From: Flavobacterium sp. IMCC34852
Lineage (GTDB): Bacteria > Bacteroidota > Bacteroidia > Flavobacteriales > Flavobacteriaceae
Reading direction: 5' to 3'
Assembly: GCF_030643905.1 (NCBI RefSeq)
Contig: NZ_CP121446.1
Span: forward strand, 558,001 to 622,000
Length of the DNA: 64,000 nt
In this document: one piece after another, positions 19,178 through 27,385 of the stretch
Layout: each line of letters begins with the position of its first letter
Position numbering within the stretch: the stretch's first letter is position 1
Program-made: the position numbers and the translations under genes
Notes under the pieces: generated by a model
Seen by the model: only the letters and a program-made list of their open reading frames with translations
The model's database searches: none
What the model was told of the DNA's origin: nothing

Positions 19178-19408
19178 GAAAGAGTGTGCCGTAGTATCTT
19201 GGTTTTCTTCGTTATTGTCTTGGTGCTTTTTCAATTCTTTACACCAGTAAACGATGTAATAGCTACATACAATGATTAATGTCCAGCTAACGATGTTGGC
19301 TAACCACCAACCAATGGAACCATTTAGCTCAAGTGCTCTTAACCAATCTAATGGTTTGAAAAGAAAATCTACAAATAAAGTTTGAATACCTTCAAAAAAT
19401 GCTCTCAT
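19169..19408 (-). CDS. small conserved flavobacterial membrane protein, 79 aa
   Basis: A 79-residue protein with a Trp-rich amphipathic N-terminus (FFEGIQTLFVDFLFKPLDWLR), one clear membrane helix near residues 34-54, and a charged C-terminal tail. It resembles a small family found beside upp in Flavobacteriaceae (I think DUF6341), of unknown function. The coding capacity is supported by a well-formed promoter and by the convergent overlap with purD. It sits back to back with the DUF6427-like gene. Confidence 0.7.
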   Translation of the reverse strand: MRAFFEGIQTLFVDFLFKPLDWLRALELNGSIGWWLANIVSWTLIIVCSYYIVYWCKELKKHQDNNEENQDTTAHSFLS

Positions 19409-19433
19409 TGTATAAAATGTTATATTTACAGCA

Positions 19434-19463
19434 CAAATGTATAAAATATCCGTATGATTACAA
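19434..19463 (-). promoter_or_regulatory. full Bacteroidetes promoter for the 79-aa gene
   Basis: On the minus strand, TACATTTG at 19434-19441 matches the -7 element. A TTG box at 19461-19463 lies 19 bp upstream, the expected -33 spacing. The -33 box lies inside the first codons of the divergent gene at 19454. Confidence 0.6.
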
Positions 19464-20383
19464 GCATTTTTAAAAAATCGAGCATTGTTAATTATGCTTT
19501 GGTGGTAATTTTATTATTGGCTGCCTTTTTTTTACATCAAAGCGGTCAGTCAAACCAACTTTCAACGCCAACGGATTTATCGGATAAGTTGTTATTAATC
19601 ACACTTTTACTCAGCTCATTTTTTTTGGTCAACTTTATGGTTAAAAAAAATGGGTTGACTAAAAACAGCAGTTACACCATTTTATTTTTTCTGTTGTTTT
19701 TAATGATTTTCCCTATCGTCTTTAGTCATACTAATCTTTTGTTTGCCAATTTCTTCCTGCTGCTGGCCATGCGAAGATTAATTTCACTCCAAACTTTAAA
19801 AGCGCCTAAAGAGAAAATATTTGACGCTTCGATGTGGATTTTCATTGCCAGTTTGTTTCACTTTTGGTGTATTCTTTTTATTGTTTTGGTTTACATCTCT
19901 ATCATCTTTCATGTTTCCAGAGATTATAGAAATTGGTTGTTGCCTTTTGTGGCTTTTGTGACTACAACCGTGGTATTTTTGGGAGCTGCATTATATTTTG
20001 ACAAGACTTGGATTGACCATATTTTGACCCAAACCCAAACCCATTTTGAACTCGATTATTTTACCAATAATTACCAAAATGCCGCGCTTTCATTTTATGT
20101 GGTTGTTGCGCTGTATTTTCTGTTTTCGATGGTTATTTCATTAACCAACAGACCTTTGATTCTACAGGCGTCTTATAAGAAAATGATTTTCGGATTTTTA
20201 ATCGGAAGTGTTGTTTTTATCCTTTCGCCTGATAAAAATAATGCAATGTTGTTGTTTACTTTTTTCCCTTTAGCAGTGATGACGACCAACAATATAGAGT
20301 ATTCCCAGAGTCAAATGTATCAGGAAATTGTACTAATGTTATTGATTACAGGAAGCTTTTTTGCGTTTTTTGCCCAACTATAA
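19454..20383 (+). CDS. DUF6427-like multi-pass membrane protein
   Basis: A 309-residue protein with about eight hydrophobic segments spread over its whole length and few charged residues outside short loops. The N-terminus begins with MITSIFKKSSIVNYALV. It resembles the membrane protein found next to upp in many Flavobacteriaceae (DUF6427). No function is known and no catalytic motif is visible. Its stop overlaps the end of the convergent upp gene by 6 bases. A related small gene is divergent from it. Confidence 0.75.
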   Translation: MITSIFKKSSIVNYALVVILLLAAFFLHQSGQSNQLSTPTDLSDKLLLITLLLSSFFLVNFMVKKNGLTKNSSYTILFFLLFLMIFPIVFSHTNLLFANFFLLLAMRRLISLQTLKAPKEKIFDASMWIFIASLFHFWCILFIVLVYISIIFHVSRDYRNWLLPFVAFVTTTVVFLGAALYFDKTWIDHILTQTQTHFELDYFTNNYQNAALSFYVVVALYFLFSMVISLTNRPLILQASYKKMIFGFLIGSVVFILSPDKNNAMLLFTFFPLAVMTTNNIEYSQSQMYQEIVLMLLITGSFFAFFAQL

Positions 20384-21031
20384 TTTACTACCATAAGCCA
20401 AATCTCCGGCATCACCTAAACCCGGAATGATGTAGTTTTTCTCGTTGAGTTTATCATCTAAAGCCGCTACCCAAAGATGACAGTTTTCGGGCAGGTTTTC
20501 TTGTAAATAAGCTATGCCTTCCGGCGCAGCAATTACTACCGCAATGTGAATTTCTTTGGGTTTTTGTTCCAAATGTAATTTGTGCAAAACCGCTACTATT
20601 GATTGTCCGGTGGCTAACATTGGGTCAATTAGAATCAGATTTTTATTTTCAAAAGAAGGCGCGGCTTGGTATTCGACTAAAATTTCAAACTTATCATCGT
20701 TGTCATAATGATGGCGATAGGCAGAAACAAATCCGTTTTCGGCATTGTCAAAAATGTTCATAAACCCGGTATGTAAAGCCAATCCGGCACGAAGTATAGA
20801 ACACAAAACCACATGGTCAGCAATCGTAGTAGTATGTTTGATACCTAAAGGCGTCTGTACATCAATGTTTTTATATTCCAAAGTTTTACTCAATTCATAA
20901 GCCATAATTTCCCCAATGCGTTCAATGTTTTTGCGAAAACGCATACTGTCTTTTTGGATGGTAACATCGCGAATTTGTGCCAAAAAATGATTGAGAATAC
21001 TATTCTGCTCGGAAATGTAATGAATGTGCAT
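20378..21031 (-). CDS. upp: uracil phosphoribosyltransferase
   Basis: The frame is open from 21130, but family alignment starts at MHIHYISEQNSILN, so the ATG at 21031 is preferred (217 residues). Key parts are the arginine-rich MRFRKNIERIGE, LCSILRAGLALHTG, and the PRPP-binding loop LILIDPMLATGQSIV. The C-terminal GLGDAGDLAYG block binds uracil. It salvages uracil with PRPP to UMP. It is divergent from the DUF4254 gene and its end overlaps the convergent DUF6427-like gene. Confidence 0.96.
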   Translation of the reverse strand: MHIHYISEQNSILNHFLAQIRDVTIQKDSMRFRKNIERIGEIMAYELSKTLEYKNIDVQTPLGIKHTTTIADHVVLCSILRAGLALHTGFMNIFDNAENGFVSAYRHHYDNDDKFEILVEYQAAPSFENKNLILIDPMLATGQSIVAVLHKLHLEQKPKEIHIAVVIAAPEGIAYLQENLPENCHLWVAALDDKLNEKNYIIPGLGDAGDLAYGSKL

Positions 21032-21052
21032 GGACGACTTTAATTTTGTATG

Positions 21053-21081
21053 TTGAGGTAAAAGTATAAAAACTATCTTTG
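21053..21081 (+). promoter_or_regulatory. full Bacteroidetes promoter for the DUF4254-GT9 pair
   Basis: TATCTTTG at 21074-21081 matches TAnnTTTG, with a TTG box at 21053-21055 and an 18-bp spacer. It reads toward the ATG at 21133. Confidence 0.65.
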
Positions 21082-21132
21082 CACCCAAGACCTTTCGGTT
21101 GAATAGTATCAAATAAAATAAAAACTGCAACT

Positions 21133-21738
21133 ATGTTTTCAGAATTTGCCTTTCCTATTTTTGAGCAAAGTATCAATGATTATCATATAATAAACGATGT
21201 GTATCAACCTACGTTAAATCCTTATACTAAAGGAACTATCGAATATTTATTGTATGCCAAAAACTGGGTAGATACTGTACAATGGCATTATGAAGACATC
21301 ATCCGCGATCCTAATATTGACCCGGTAGCAGCCTTAGATTTGAAAAGAAAAATTGATGCTTCCAATCAAGTTCGTACCGATATGGTAGAGTATATCGACA
21401 GCTATTTTCTCCAAAAACACAAAGATGTTCAAGTAAAACCAAACGCCAAAATCAATACTGAAAGTCCGGCTTGGGCTATCGACCGTTTGTCTATCTTGGC
21501 CTTGAAAATTTACCATATGAGTGAAGAAGCCAATCGTGCCGAAGCCACTGCCGAACACAGAGCCAAATGTCAGGAGAAATTAAATGTATTGTTAGACCAA
21601 AAAAGTGATATGTTTATCTCTATTAATGATTTGTTGACCGATATTGAAAACGGAGACAAATTCATGAAAGTCTACAAGCAAATGAAAATGTACAACGATG
21701 ACGATTTGAATCCGGTGTTGTACCAAAATAAAAAATAA
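21133..21738 (+). CDS. DUF4254-family protein
   Basis: A 201-residue soluble, mostly alpha-helical protein. It resembles DUF4254, a Bacteroidetes family usually encoded directly before a GT9 heptosyltransferase-like gene, as here, where the next start codon is 12 bases away. Conserved-looking parts include HYEDIIRDPNIDP, DLKRKIDASNQVRTDMVEYID and ESPAWAIDRLSILALKIYHM. The association suggests a role in lipooligosaccharide assembly, but no activity is known. Confidence 0.8.
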   Translation: MFSEFAFPIFEQSINDYHIINDVYQPTLNPYTKGTIEYLLYAKNWVDTVQWHYEDIIRDPNIDPVAALDLKRKIDASNQVRTDMVEYIDSYFLQKHKDVQVKPNAKINTESPAWAIDRLSILALKIYHMSEEANRAEATAEHRAKCQEKLNVLLDQKSDMFISINDLLTDIENGDKFMKVYKQMKMYNDDDLNPVLYQNKK

Positions 21739-21749
21739 ATAGGCCGCAT

Positions 21750-22793
21750 TTGTCAAATCCAATCCAACATATAGCCGTCATCCGATTGTCTGCCATGGGC
21801 GATGTTGCAATGACGGTTCCTGTTTTGCGAGCTTTTCTAAATCAAAATCCGAACGCGAAAATTACAGTAGTTTCTCGACCGTTCTTCCAACCTTTTTTTG
21901 TCGGAATTCCGAATGTGGAATTTTTTGCTGTTGATGTCAATGGAAGACATAAAGGTTTTCCGGGTTTATTTCGATTGTATTCGGATATCAAAAAGTTGCA
22001 AGTTGATGCTATAGCTGATTTGCACAACGTTTTGCGATCAATAGTTATTAGAAATTTATTCGCTTTGAGCGGTAAAAAAGTAGCTTACACAGCCAAGGGC
22101 AGAGCCGATAAAAAAGCCTTGACCCGAGCCAAAAACAAAATCTTTCAACCCTTAAAATTAATGGTCGAGCGCCATGTTGATACTTTTAAAAAGTTGGGTT
22201 TTCAGGTCGATTTATCCAATCCGATTTTTCCGGAAAAAGCCATTTTGTCTGCCGAAATTTTAAAAATTTCAGGTGAAAAAGAAAATCAAAAATGGATAGG
22301 TATAGCACCATTTGCTCAATATGACAGCAAAGTTTATCCTCTCGATTTGATGCAAAAAGTGATCAACGAATTGGCCAATATCAACGCCAATAAAATTTTC
22401 CTTTTCGGTGGCGGACAGAAAGAAACAGAGCAACTGAAGACTTTAGCAGCCAATAAAGAAAATATAATAGTAGTAGCCGGAAAATTAAAGTTACCTCAAG
22501 AACTTCATTTGATTTCTAATCTCGATTTAATGCTTTCCATGGATTCCGGAAATGCTCATATTGCGGCCATGCTCGGCATAAAGGTCATCACACTTTGGGG
22601 TGCCACACATCCTTATGCCGGTTTCAAACCATTCAATCAACCCATGGAAAACTGTTTGGTTTCCGATAGAGAAAAGTATCCGTTATTGCCAACCTCAGTT
22701 TACGGAAATAAAAATATTCCGGGTTACGAAGATGCTATGCGAACCATTACTGTTGACAATGTAGTCGAAAAAATAAATTCCAATCTCGCTTAG
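21750..22793 (+). CDS. glycosyltransferase family 9 (heptosyltransferase-like)
   Basis: The product needs the N-terminal strand IAVIRLSAMGDVAMTVPVL, and the only start before it is TTG at 21750, so a TTG start is called (347 residues). GT9 features follow: DLHNVLRS, a mid-protein WIGIAPFAQYDSKVYPLD donor-domain start, LFGGGQKE, and SMDSGNAHIAAMLGIKVITLWGATHPYAGF. GT9 enzymes add heptose or similar sugars to the lipid A core at the inner membrane. In this genus the sugar may differ. It is co-transcribed with the DUF4254 gene. Confidence 0.88.
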   Translation: MSNPIQHIAVIRLSAMGDVAMTVPVLRAFLNQNPNAKITVVSRPFFQPFFVGIPNVEFFAVDVNGRHKGFPGLFRLYSDIKKLQVDAIADLHNVLRSIVIRNLFALSGKKVAYTAKGRADKKALTRAKNKIFQPLKLMVERHVDTFKKLGFQVDLSNPIFPEKAILSAEILKISGEKENQKWIGIAPFAQYDSKVYPLDLMQKVINELANINANKIFLFGGGQKETEQLKTLAANKENIIVVAGKLKLPQELHLISNLDLMLSMDSGNAHIAAMLGIKVITLWGATHPYAGFKPFNQPMENCLVSDREKYPLLPTSVYGNKNIPGYEDAMRTITVDNVVEKINSNLA

Positions 22794-22835
22794 ACAAAAT
22801 TGGAATTTATAATTGTTATGTTGGAATTTTAAAAA

Positions 22836-23891
22836 CTATACATCATCAAAATCTACATAGATTTCCGAAGAAGTCGGATGGGCTTGGCAAGTTAGAATTA
22901 ATCCGTCGGCAACTTCGCCATCTGTTAGGATGGAATTCTTTTTCATCTCAGCCGAACCATTGGTAATTCGTGCCAAGCAAGAACTGCAGATTCCACCTTG
23001 ACAAGAATAAGGTGCATCAATGCCTTGTTTCAAAGCAGCTTCCAAAACCGTTTGTTTCTGCGACATTTCAAAAGTGGTTTCTTCGTCATCTACCATCACA
23101 GTAATTTTCGTGTGGCCTTCATGAGAAGCTGCGGCTGTATTTTCGGCAGCGGTCGAGGTCGAAAACAATTCGAATTTGATATTTTTCTCAGGAATGTTGT
23201 GCTCTTTTAATACATTGGAAACCAAATTAATCATGTCTTCCGGACCACACAAATAAAACTTGTCAAACTCTTTTTCTTTGTGTTTGTTGTTCAAGACAAA
23301 GTTTACGGTTGACTTATCGATTCTACCAAAAAGTTCGTTTTCTACTTTGGCTTGACTGTATACAAAATGCACAAAAAAACGGCCGACATATTTCAATTGC
23401 AAGTCGTGAAGTTCATCGTGAAAGATGGTTTCTTCCGGCGTTTTATTACCGTAAACCAATACAAAAGAACTGTTGGGCTCACTCTCTAAAACCGATTTTA
23501 AGATCGACATCACCGGTGTAATTCCGCTTCCTGCCGCAAAAGCGGCATAGTTTTTTAAGTTGGAAAAAGAAGGCTCAAAAGTAAATCTTCCTTCGGGTTG
23601 GCTGACTTCTAAAATATCACCCACTTTCAAATTGTCATTGGCAAATTTGGAAAAATGACCACTTTTTACCGATTTGATAGCGATGCGCAATTCACCACTA
23701 CTAGGCGAAGAACAAACCGAATATGCGCGGCGTACTTCTTGACCATCAAGGGTTAGTTTTAAGTTCACGTATTGACCGGCGGTAAATTGATAAGCCGATT
23801 TTAATTCGGCCGGAACGGTAAAAGCAACAGAAATCGCACTTGGCGTTTCGCGCTTAACTTCTTTGATATGTAATTTATAAAATGAAGACAT
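22836..23891 (-). CDS. PaaE-like FAD/NAD(P)H reductase with C-terminal 2Fe-2S domain
   Basis: The frame is open to 23969, but the promoter at 23906-23913 and family alignment favour the ATG at 23891 (351 residues, MSSFYKLHIKEV). The order is a ferredoxin reductase FAD domain (RRAYSVCSSP binding flavin), an NAD domain (AAGSGITPVMSILK; FYLCGPEDMI), then a plant-type 2Fe-2S domain with Cys spacing CQGGICSSC and a distal Cys in LTCQAHP. PaaE is the electron-transfer subunit of phenylacetyl-CoA epoxidase, but no paaABCD genes are adjacent, so the partner is unknown. Confidence 0.88.
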   Translation of the reverse strand: MSSFYKLHIKEVKRETPSAISVAFTVPAELKSAYQFTAGQYVNLKLTLDGQEVRRAYSVCSSPSSGELRIAIKSVKSGHFSKFANDNLKVGDILEVSQPEGRFTFEPSFSNLKNYAAFAAGSGITPVMSILKSVLESEPNSSFVLVYGNKTPEETIFHDELHDLQLKYVGRFFVHFVYSQAKVENELFGRIDKSTVNFVLNNKHKEKEFDKFYLCGPEDMINLVSNVLKEHNIPEKNIKFELFSTSTAAENTAAASHEGHTKITVMVDDEETTFEMSQKQTVLEAALKQGIDAPYSCQGGICSSCLARITNGSAEMKKNSILTDGEVADGLILTCQAHPTSSEIYVDFDDV

Positions 23892-23905
23892 ATAGTTTGT
23901 TTTTG

Positions 23906-23913
23906 CAAAGGTA
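23906..23913 (-). promoter_or_regulatory. -7 promoter element for the PaaE-like gene
   Basis: Reads TACCTTTG on the minus strand, 15 bases before the chosen ATG at 23891. It rules against the longer upstream start. Confidence 0.5.
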
Positions 23914-23961
23914 GCGAACGTTACACTTTTGAGAAAATAATAATTTATACCTAAGAATTTT

Positions 23962-23989
23962 ATATACATATAAAACTTATGTATATTTG
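23962..23989 (+). promoter_or_regulatory. promoter with overlapping inverted repeat, candidate PadR operator
   Basis: The -7 element TATATTTG lies at 23982-23989, 15 bases before the padR-like start. A perfect 9-bp inverted repeat, ATATACATA at 23962-23970 and TATGTATAT at 23978-23986, separated by 7 bases, overlaps it. A dimeric PadR regulator bound here would block its own promoter. Autoregulation is inferred from position and symmetry only. Confidence 0.5.
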
Positions 23990-24003
23990 AATTTCAAAAA
24001 TCA

Positions 24004-24345
24004 ATGCTCATGAAAAATTCGCAATTATACAAAGGAAGTTTAACCACCATAGTGATGAAACTTTTAGAAGAAAACGGCAGAATGTATGGGTATGAAATTA
24101 CCCAAAAAGTAAAAGAAATTACCAAAGGAGAATTAAAAATAACAGAAGGCGCATTGTATCCGGCGTTGCATAAACTCGAAGCCGATGGCGTTCTAGAAGT
24201 AGAAGTCGAACATGTAGACAATCGGTTGAGGAAATATTATAAGCTTACAGAAAAGGGTTCGGCAGAAACTTTGAATAGATTGGCCGAATTGGAAGATTTT
24301 ATACGAAACATGCAAACTTTGGTTCAACCTAAATTAGCGAATTAA
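24004..24345 (+). CDS. PadR-family transcriptional regulator
   Basis: A 113-residue winged-helix protein. It shows the PadR sequence GSLTTIVMKLLEENGRMYGYEI, then ITEGALYPALHKLEADGVLEVE (recognition helix and wing) and RKYYKLTEKG. There is a second possible ATG at 24010; six bases make no functional difference. PadR proteins are small dimeric repressors that often control neighbouring transporters. The next gene starts 2 bases after its stop, so it probably regulates its own operon with the downstream membrane protein and perhaps the ABC exporter. Confidence 0.92.
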   Translation: MLMKNSQLYKGSLTTIVMKLLEENGRMYGYEITQKVKEITKGELKITEGALYPALHKLEADGVLEVEVEHVDNRLRKYYKLTEKGSAETLNRLAELEDFIRNMQTLVQPKLAN

Positions 24346-24347
24346 GT

Positions 24348-25040
24348 ATGAAACTCTCCGCCGAACAAATTGAAAGACTTTATGCTTTCACGCGCCAACA
24401 TTATGTAGAATACTACGATTTGCAAACCGAATTGGTCGACCATTTGGCCAATGCCATCGAAGAACAATGGCAGCAAAACCCAAAATTGTCTTTTGAAGAA
24501 GCTTTGCAAAAGGAATTCAAAAAGTTTGGTGTATTCGGATTCATGGAGGTCGTTGAAAAAAGGCAAGCTGCCCTTAACAAGAAGTACAATAAATTGGTAT
24601 GGAATGAACTGAAATCCTTCTTCCGTTTGCCTAAAATCATAGGAACTTTTGCTACGATCGGAATCGTTTTTTACTTGTTGAAGTATTTCCAAGAAGATGT
24701 GTTAATTGTACAATTGGTTTTTTTGGCTTTGGTAGTTTTCTTTTTTGTCGGGATTTTTATCCTTTCCGGAAAAAACAAAAGGAACCATCAAAAAACCGGC
24801 AAGAAATGGCTGCTTAAAGAGATAATCTTCGGCTATGGTTCGTTTACCGGCTTGATGAATTTACCGATTCAGCTTGCCCTTAATATAAGAAGCGAAAGCT
24901 ACAGCGATTGGGCATTATTGGGATTCAGTTTTCTGTTGATTTTTATGGCTTTATGCGAATATATTATATTGGTTTTAATTCCTTCAAAAGCCGAAACATT
25001 TCTCAAACAAACTTATCCTGAATATGAATTTGTAAATTAA
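24348..25040 (+). CDS. membrane protein co-encoded with PadR, 230 aa
   Basis: The first 90 residues are soluble and helical (LSAEQIERLYAFTRQHYVEYYDLQTELVDHL-like start), resembling the cytoplasmic helical domain seen in proteins paired with PadR regulators. Four hydrophobic segments follow, near residues 95-112, 119-138, 160-180 and 190-212. No enzymatic motif is seen. Because it starts 2 bases after padR, it is likely a partner or target of that regulator. Function unknown. Confidence 0.7.
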   Translation: MKLSAEQIERLYAFTRQHYVEYYDLQTELVDHLANAIEEQWQQNPKLSFEEALQKEFKKFGVFGFMEVVEKRQAALNKKYNKLVWNELKSFFRLPKIIGTFATIGIVFYLLKYFQEDVLIVQLVFLALVVFFFVGIFILSGKNKRNHQKTGKKWLLKEIIFGYGSFTGLMNLPIQLALNIRSESYSDWALLGFSFLLIFMALCEYIILVLIPSKAETFLKQTYPEYEFVN

Positions 25041-25095
25041 ATTGTAACAATTTTCTATCTTTAGGAACTAATTTCGAAACCTAAAACCACCAACT

Positions 25096-26562
25096 ATGTT
25101 CAAACATTTCATCAGGCTCGAGTGGAAATCCTTTTTGCGTTCGGCTTCCTTTGGAACCAATCTTGCGCTGAAAATCATCATGGGATTGGGCGCTTTATAC
25201 TTTATGGCTTGCTTTGCCATTTTGGGAACTGCCGTCTTTTTTATTTTGAAAGACCAAGGATTAGAACCATTGGCAGCCATTAATAAATTTATGATTTATT
25301 ATGTGCTTTTTGATTTGGTCATTCGTTATTTTCTTCAAAAAATGCCGGTAACGAATATTAAACCGCTATTGATTTTGCCTATCAAAAGAAGCACAATAGT
25401 CCATTATTCTTTGGGGAAAACAATCATTTCTTTTTTCAATGTGCTGCATGCTTTTTTCTTTATTCCGTTTACCATAGTGTTATTGGTTCAAGGTTATGGC
25501 TTCCAGGCATTTTTGTGGTTTTTAGGAATGACGGCTTTGATATACGCTAACAATTTTCTTAATATTTTGGTCAACAGTAAAAATGTTGTTTTTTACACGG
25601 TTTTGTCTTTGTTGGTCACATTAGCTGCATCGCAATATTATGAGATTTTTGATTTTACAGTTTACTCAAAGATTTTCTTTCAAGGCATGTATGACACCGT
25701 TTATATGTTTGTTATTGCCATTGCTTTGTTGGCCACAACTTATTATTGTTCATTTAATTATTTTAAAAATAGACTAAATCTCGACGATGGATTGGCCAAG
25801 AAAAGTGATGTGGCGAAGACCGAAAATTTCACTTGGTTGGATCAGTTTGGCACTTTAGGGACTTTTCTCAAAAACGACATTCGCTTGTTGAAACGCAATA
25901 AACGCTCAAGAACTACTTTGGTAATGAGTTTTATATTTATCTTTTACGGATTGCTTTTCTTTACCCAATCGATAGAATCTTACGATAATCCGTGGATGAA
26001 GGTTTTTGCCGGCATTTTTGTTTCCGGAGGATTTTTATTCACTTTCGGGCAGTTTGTACCAAGTTGGGACAGCGCCTATTACCAATTGATGATGAGTCAA
26101 AATATCCAATACAGAGAATACATCAGCTCCAAATGGTGGCTGATGGTGATTGGTACAGTAATTTCAACATTGTTGGCTTCTTTTTATTTGTATTTTGGGT
26201 TGCATACCTATTTGATTATCGTGGTTGGTGCTATTTTTAATATTGGGGTCAATTCGCATTTGGTTATGCTTGGCGGTGCTTTTGTAAAAACGCCTATCGA
26301 TTTAACAACTTCCAAACAAGCTTTTGGCGATAAGCAAGCTTTTAACGTTAAAACCATGTTGATTTCGTTACCCAAAATGTTGGTTCCCATGGGATTGTAT
26401 ACTTTGGGCTACTATCTTTTTTCACCAAACGTTGGGTTGATTATGGTGGCAGCAGCCGGTGTTTTGGGCTTTGCGTTCCGAAATTATGTGTTCGATCAGA
26501 TAGAGAAAATATACAAAACCCAAAAGTACGAGACCATCGCAGCTTACAAGCAAAAAAACTAA
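25096..26562 (+). CDS. DUF5687-like ABC exporter membrane subunit
   Basis: A 488-residue protein with about twelve hydrophobic segments and a charged central loop near residues 235-280. It begins MFKHFIRLEWKSFLRSASFG, the amphipathic entry typical of ABC-2-type permeases. It resembles DUF5687, a Bacteroidetes family encoded next to an ABC ATPase, as here, where the ATPase begins 33 bases later. It probably forms the channel of an exporter. Substrate unknown. Confidence 0.78.
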   Translation: MFKHFIRLEWKSFLRSASFGTNLALKIIMGLGALYFMACFAILGTAVFFILKDQGLEPLAAINKFMIYYVLFDLVIRYFLQKMPVTNIKPLLILPIKRSTIVHYSLGKTIISFFNVLHAFFFIPFTIVLLVQGYGFQAFLWFLGMTALIYANNFLNILVNSKNVVFYTVLSLLVTLAASQYYEIFDFTVYSKIFFQGMYDTVYMFVIAIALLATTYYCSFNYFKNRLNLDDGLAKKSDVAKTENFTWLDQFGTLGTFLKNDIRLLKRNKRSRTTLVMSFIFIFYGLLFFTQSIESYDNPWMKVFAGIFVSGGFLFTFGQFVPSWDSAYYQLMMSQNIQYREYISSKWWLMVIGTVISTLLASFYLYFGLHTYLIIVVGAIFNIGVNSHLVMLGGAFVKTPIDLTTSKQAFGDKQAFNVKTMLISLPKMLVPMGLYTLGYYLFSPNVGLIMVAAAGVLGFAFRNYVFDQIEKIYKTQKYETIAAYKQKN

Positions 26563-26594
26563 TTACTATTCACTAATTACTAATCACACGAAAA

Positions 26595-27293
26595 ATGATA
26601 CAAGTTACCAATCTTTCAAAAACCTATGCCAACGGTGTTCGCGTGTTAAATATCGAACATCTTGAAATTCCAAAAGGACAAAGTTTCGGATTAGTCGGAA
26701 ACAACGGCGCCGGAAAAACCACTTTTTTCAGTTTGTTGCTCGATTTGATTCAGCCGAGTTCAGGATTTATTTTAAACAACGGCATTCAGGTAAATACCAG
26801 TGAAGCTTGGAAACCTCTAACAGCTGCGTTTATTGATGAAAGCTTTTTAATTGGTTATTTGACGGCCGAAGAATATTTTTATTTCATAGGAGATTTACGC
26901 GGACAGAACAAAGCCGATGTAGATGCCTTGTTAAAAAAGCATGAAGAATTCTTCAACGGAGAAATTTTGAACAGCCGAAAATATCTTCGAGATTTGTCTA
27001 AAGGAAACATGAAAAAAGTGGGCATTATTGCGGCTTTAATCGGTAATCCTGAAGTAGTTATTTTAGATGAGCCTTTTGCCAATTTAGATCCAACCACTGT
27101 GAATCGATTGAAAAAAATCATCAAAGAATTGGCCGATGATCCTAACCGAACAGTTTTGGTTTCGAGCCACGATTTAGTTCATACAGTTGAGGTTTGTAAC
27201 CGAATTGTTGCTTTGCATTTGGGCGAAGTTGTGAAAGACATCCAAACCTCACCCGAAACTTTGAAAGAGTTAGAGGCATTTTTTGCAGTCTAA
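26595..27293 (+). CDS. ABC transporter ATP-binding protein
   Basis: A 232-residue ABC ATPase: Walker A GNNGAGKTT at about residues 35-43, a signature that reads LSKGN rather than LSGGQ near 133-137, Walker B VVILDEP near 153-160 and the switch His in SSHD. Export ABC ATPases of the CcmA/BcrA type often have this LSKG form. It pairs with the membrane protein just upstream. Substrate unknown; a link to the PadR regulator 2.2 kb upstream is possible. Confidence 0.9.
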   Translation: MIQVTNLSKTYANGVRVLNIEHLEIPKGQSFGLVGNNGAGKTTFFSLLLDLIQPSSGFILNNGIQVNTSEAWKPLTAAFIDESFLIGYLTAEEYFYFIGDLRGQNKADVDALLKKHEEFFNGEILNSRKYLRDLSKGNMKKVGIIAALIGNPEVVILDEPFANLDPTTVNRLKKIIKELADDPNRTVLVSSHDLVHTVEVCNRIVALHLGEVVKDIQTSPETLKELEAFFAV

Positions 27294-27306
27294 TTTTTTG
27301 CCATAT

Positions 27307-27385
27307 CAAAAAGAAACGTATTTTTACCAGTTAGTTATACTATTTATAACATTTTCACGTTATTATAAAAATACGTTTCGTTTTG
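27307..27385 (+). repeat. 20-bp inverted repeat whose right arm contains the sprE start codon
   Basis: Left arm 27307-27326 and right arm 27366-27385 are complementary at 19 of 20 positions, separated by 39 bases that themselves hold a small GTTATA/TATAAC hairpin. The right arm ends with the TTG start codon of sprE at 27383-27385 and covers the ribosome-binding region. If transcribed, it could hide the start site, or it may be a DNA-binding site. Confidence 0.65.

Noticed and set aside
21032..21130. Upstream extension of upp to the ATG at 21130
   Set aside because: The extra 33 residues do not match the family and run through the promoter of the divergent gene.
22794..22835. Possible terminator between the convergent GT9 and PaaE-like genes
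   Set aside because: Only a repeated TTGGAATTT is visible, in direct orientation; no stable stem was found.
23892..23969. Upstream extension of the PaaE-like protein
   Set aside because: It contains the -7 element at 23906-23913, and the family begins at the later Met.
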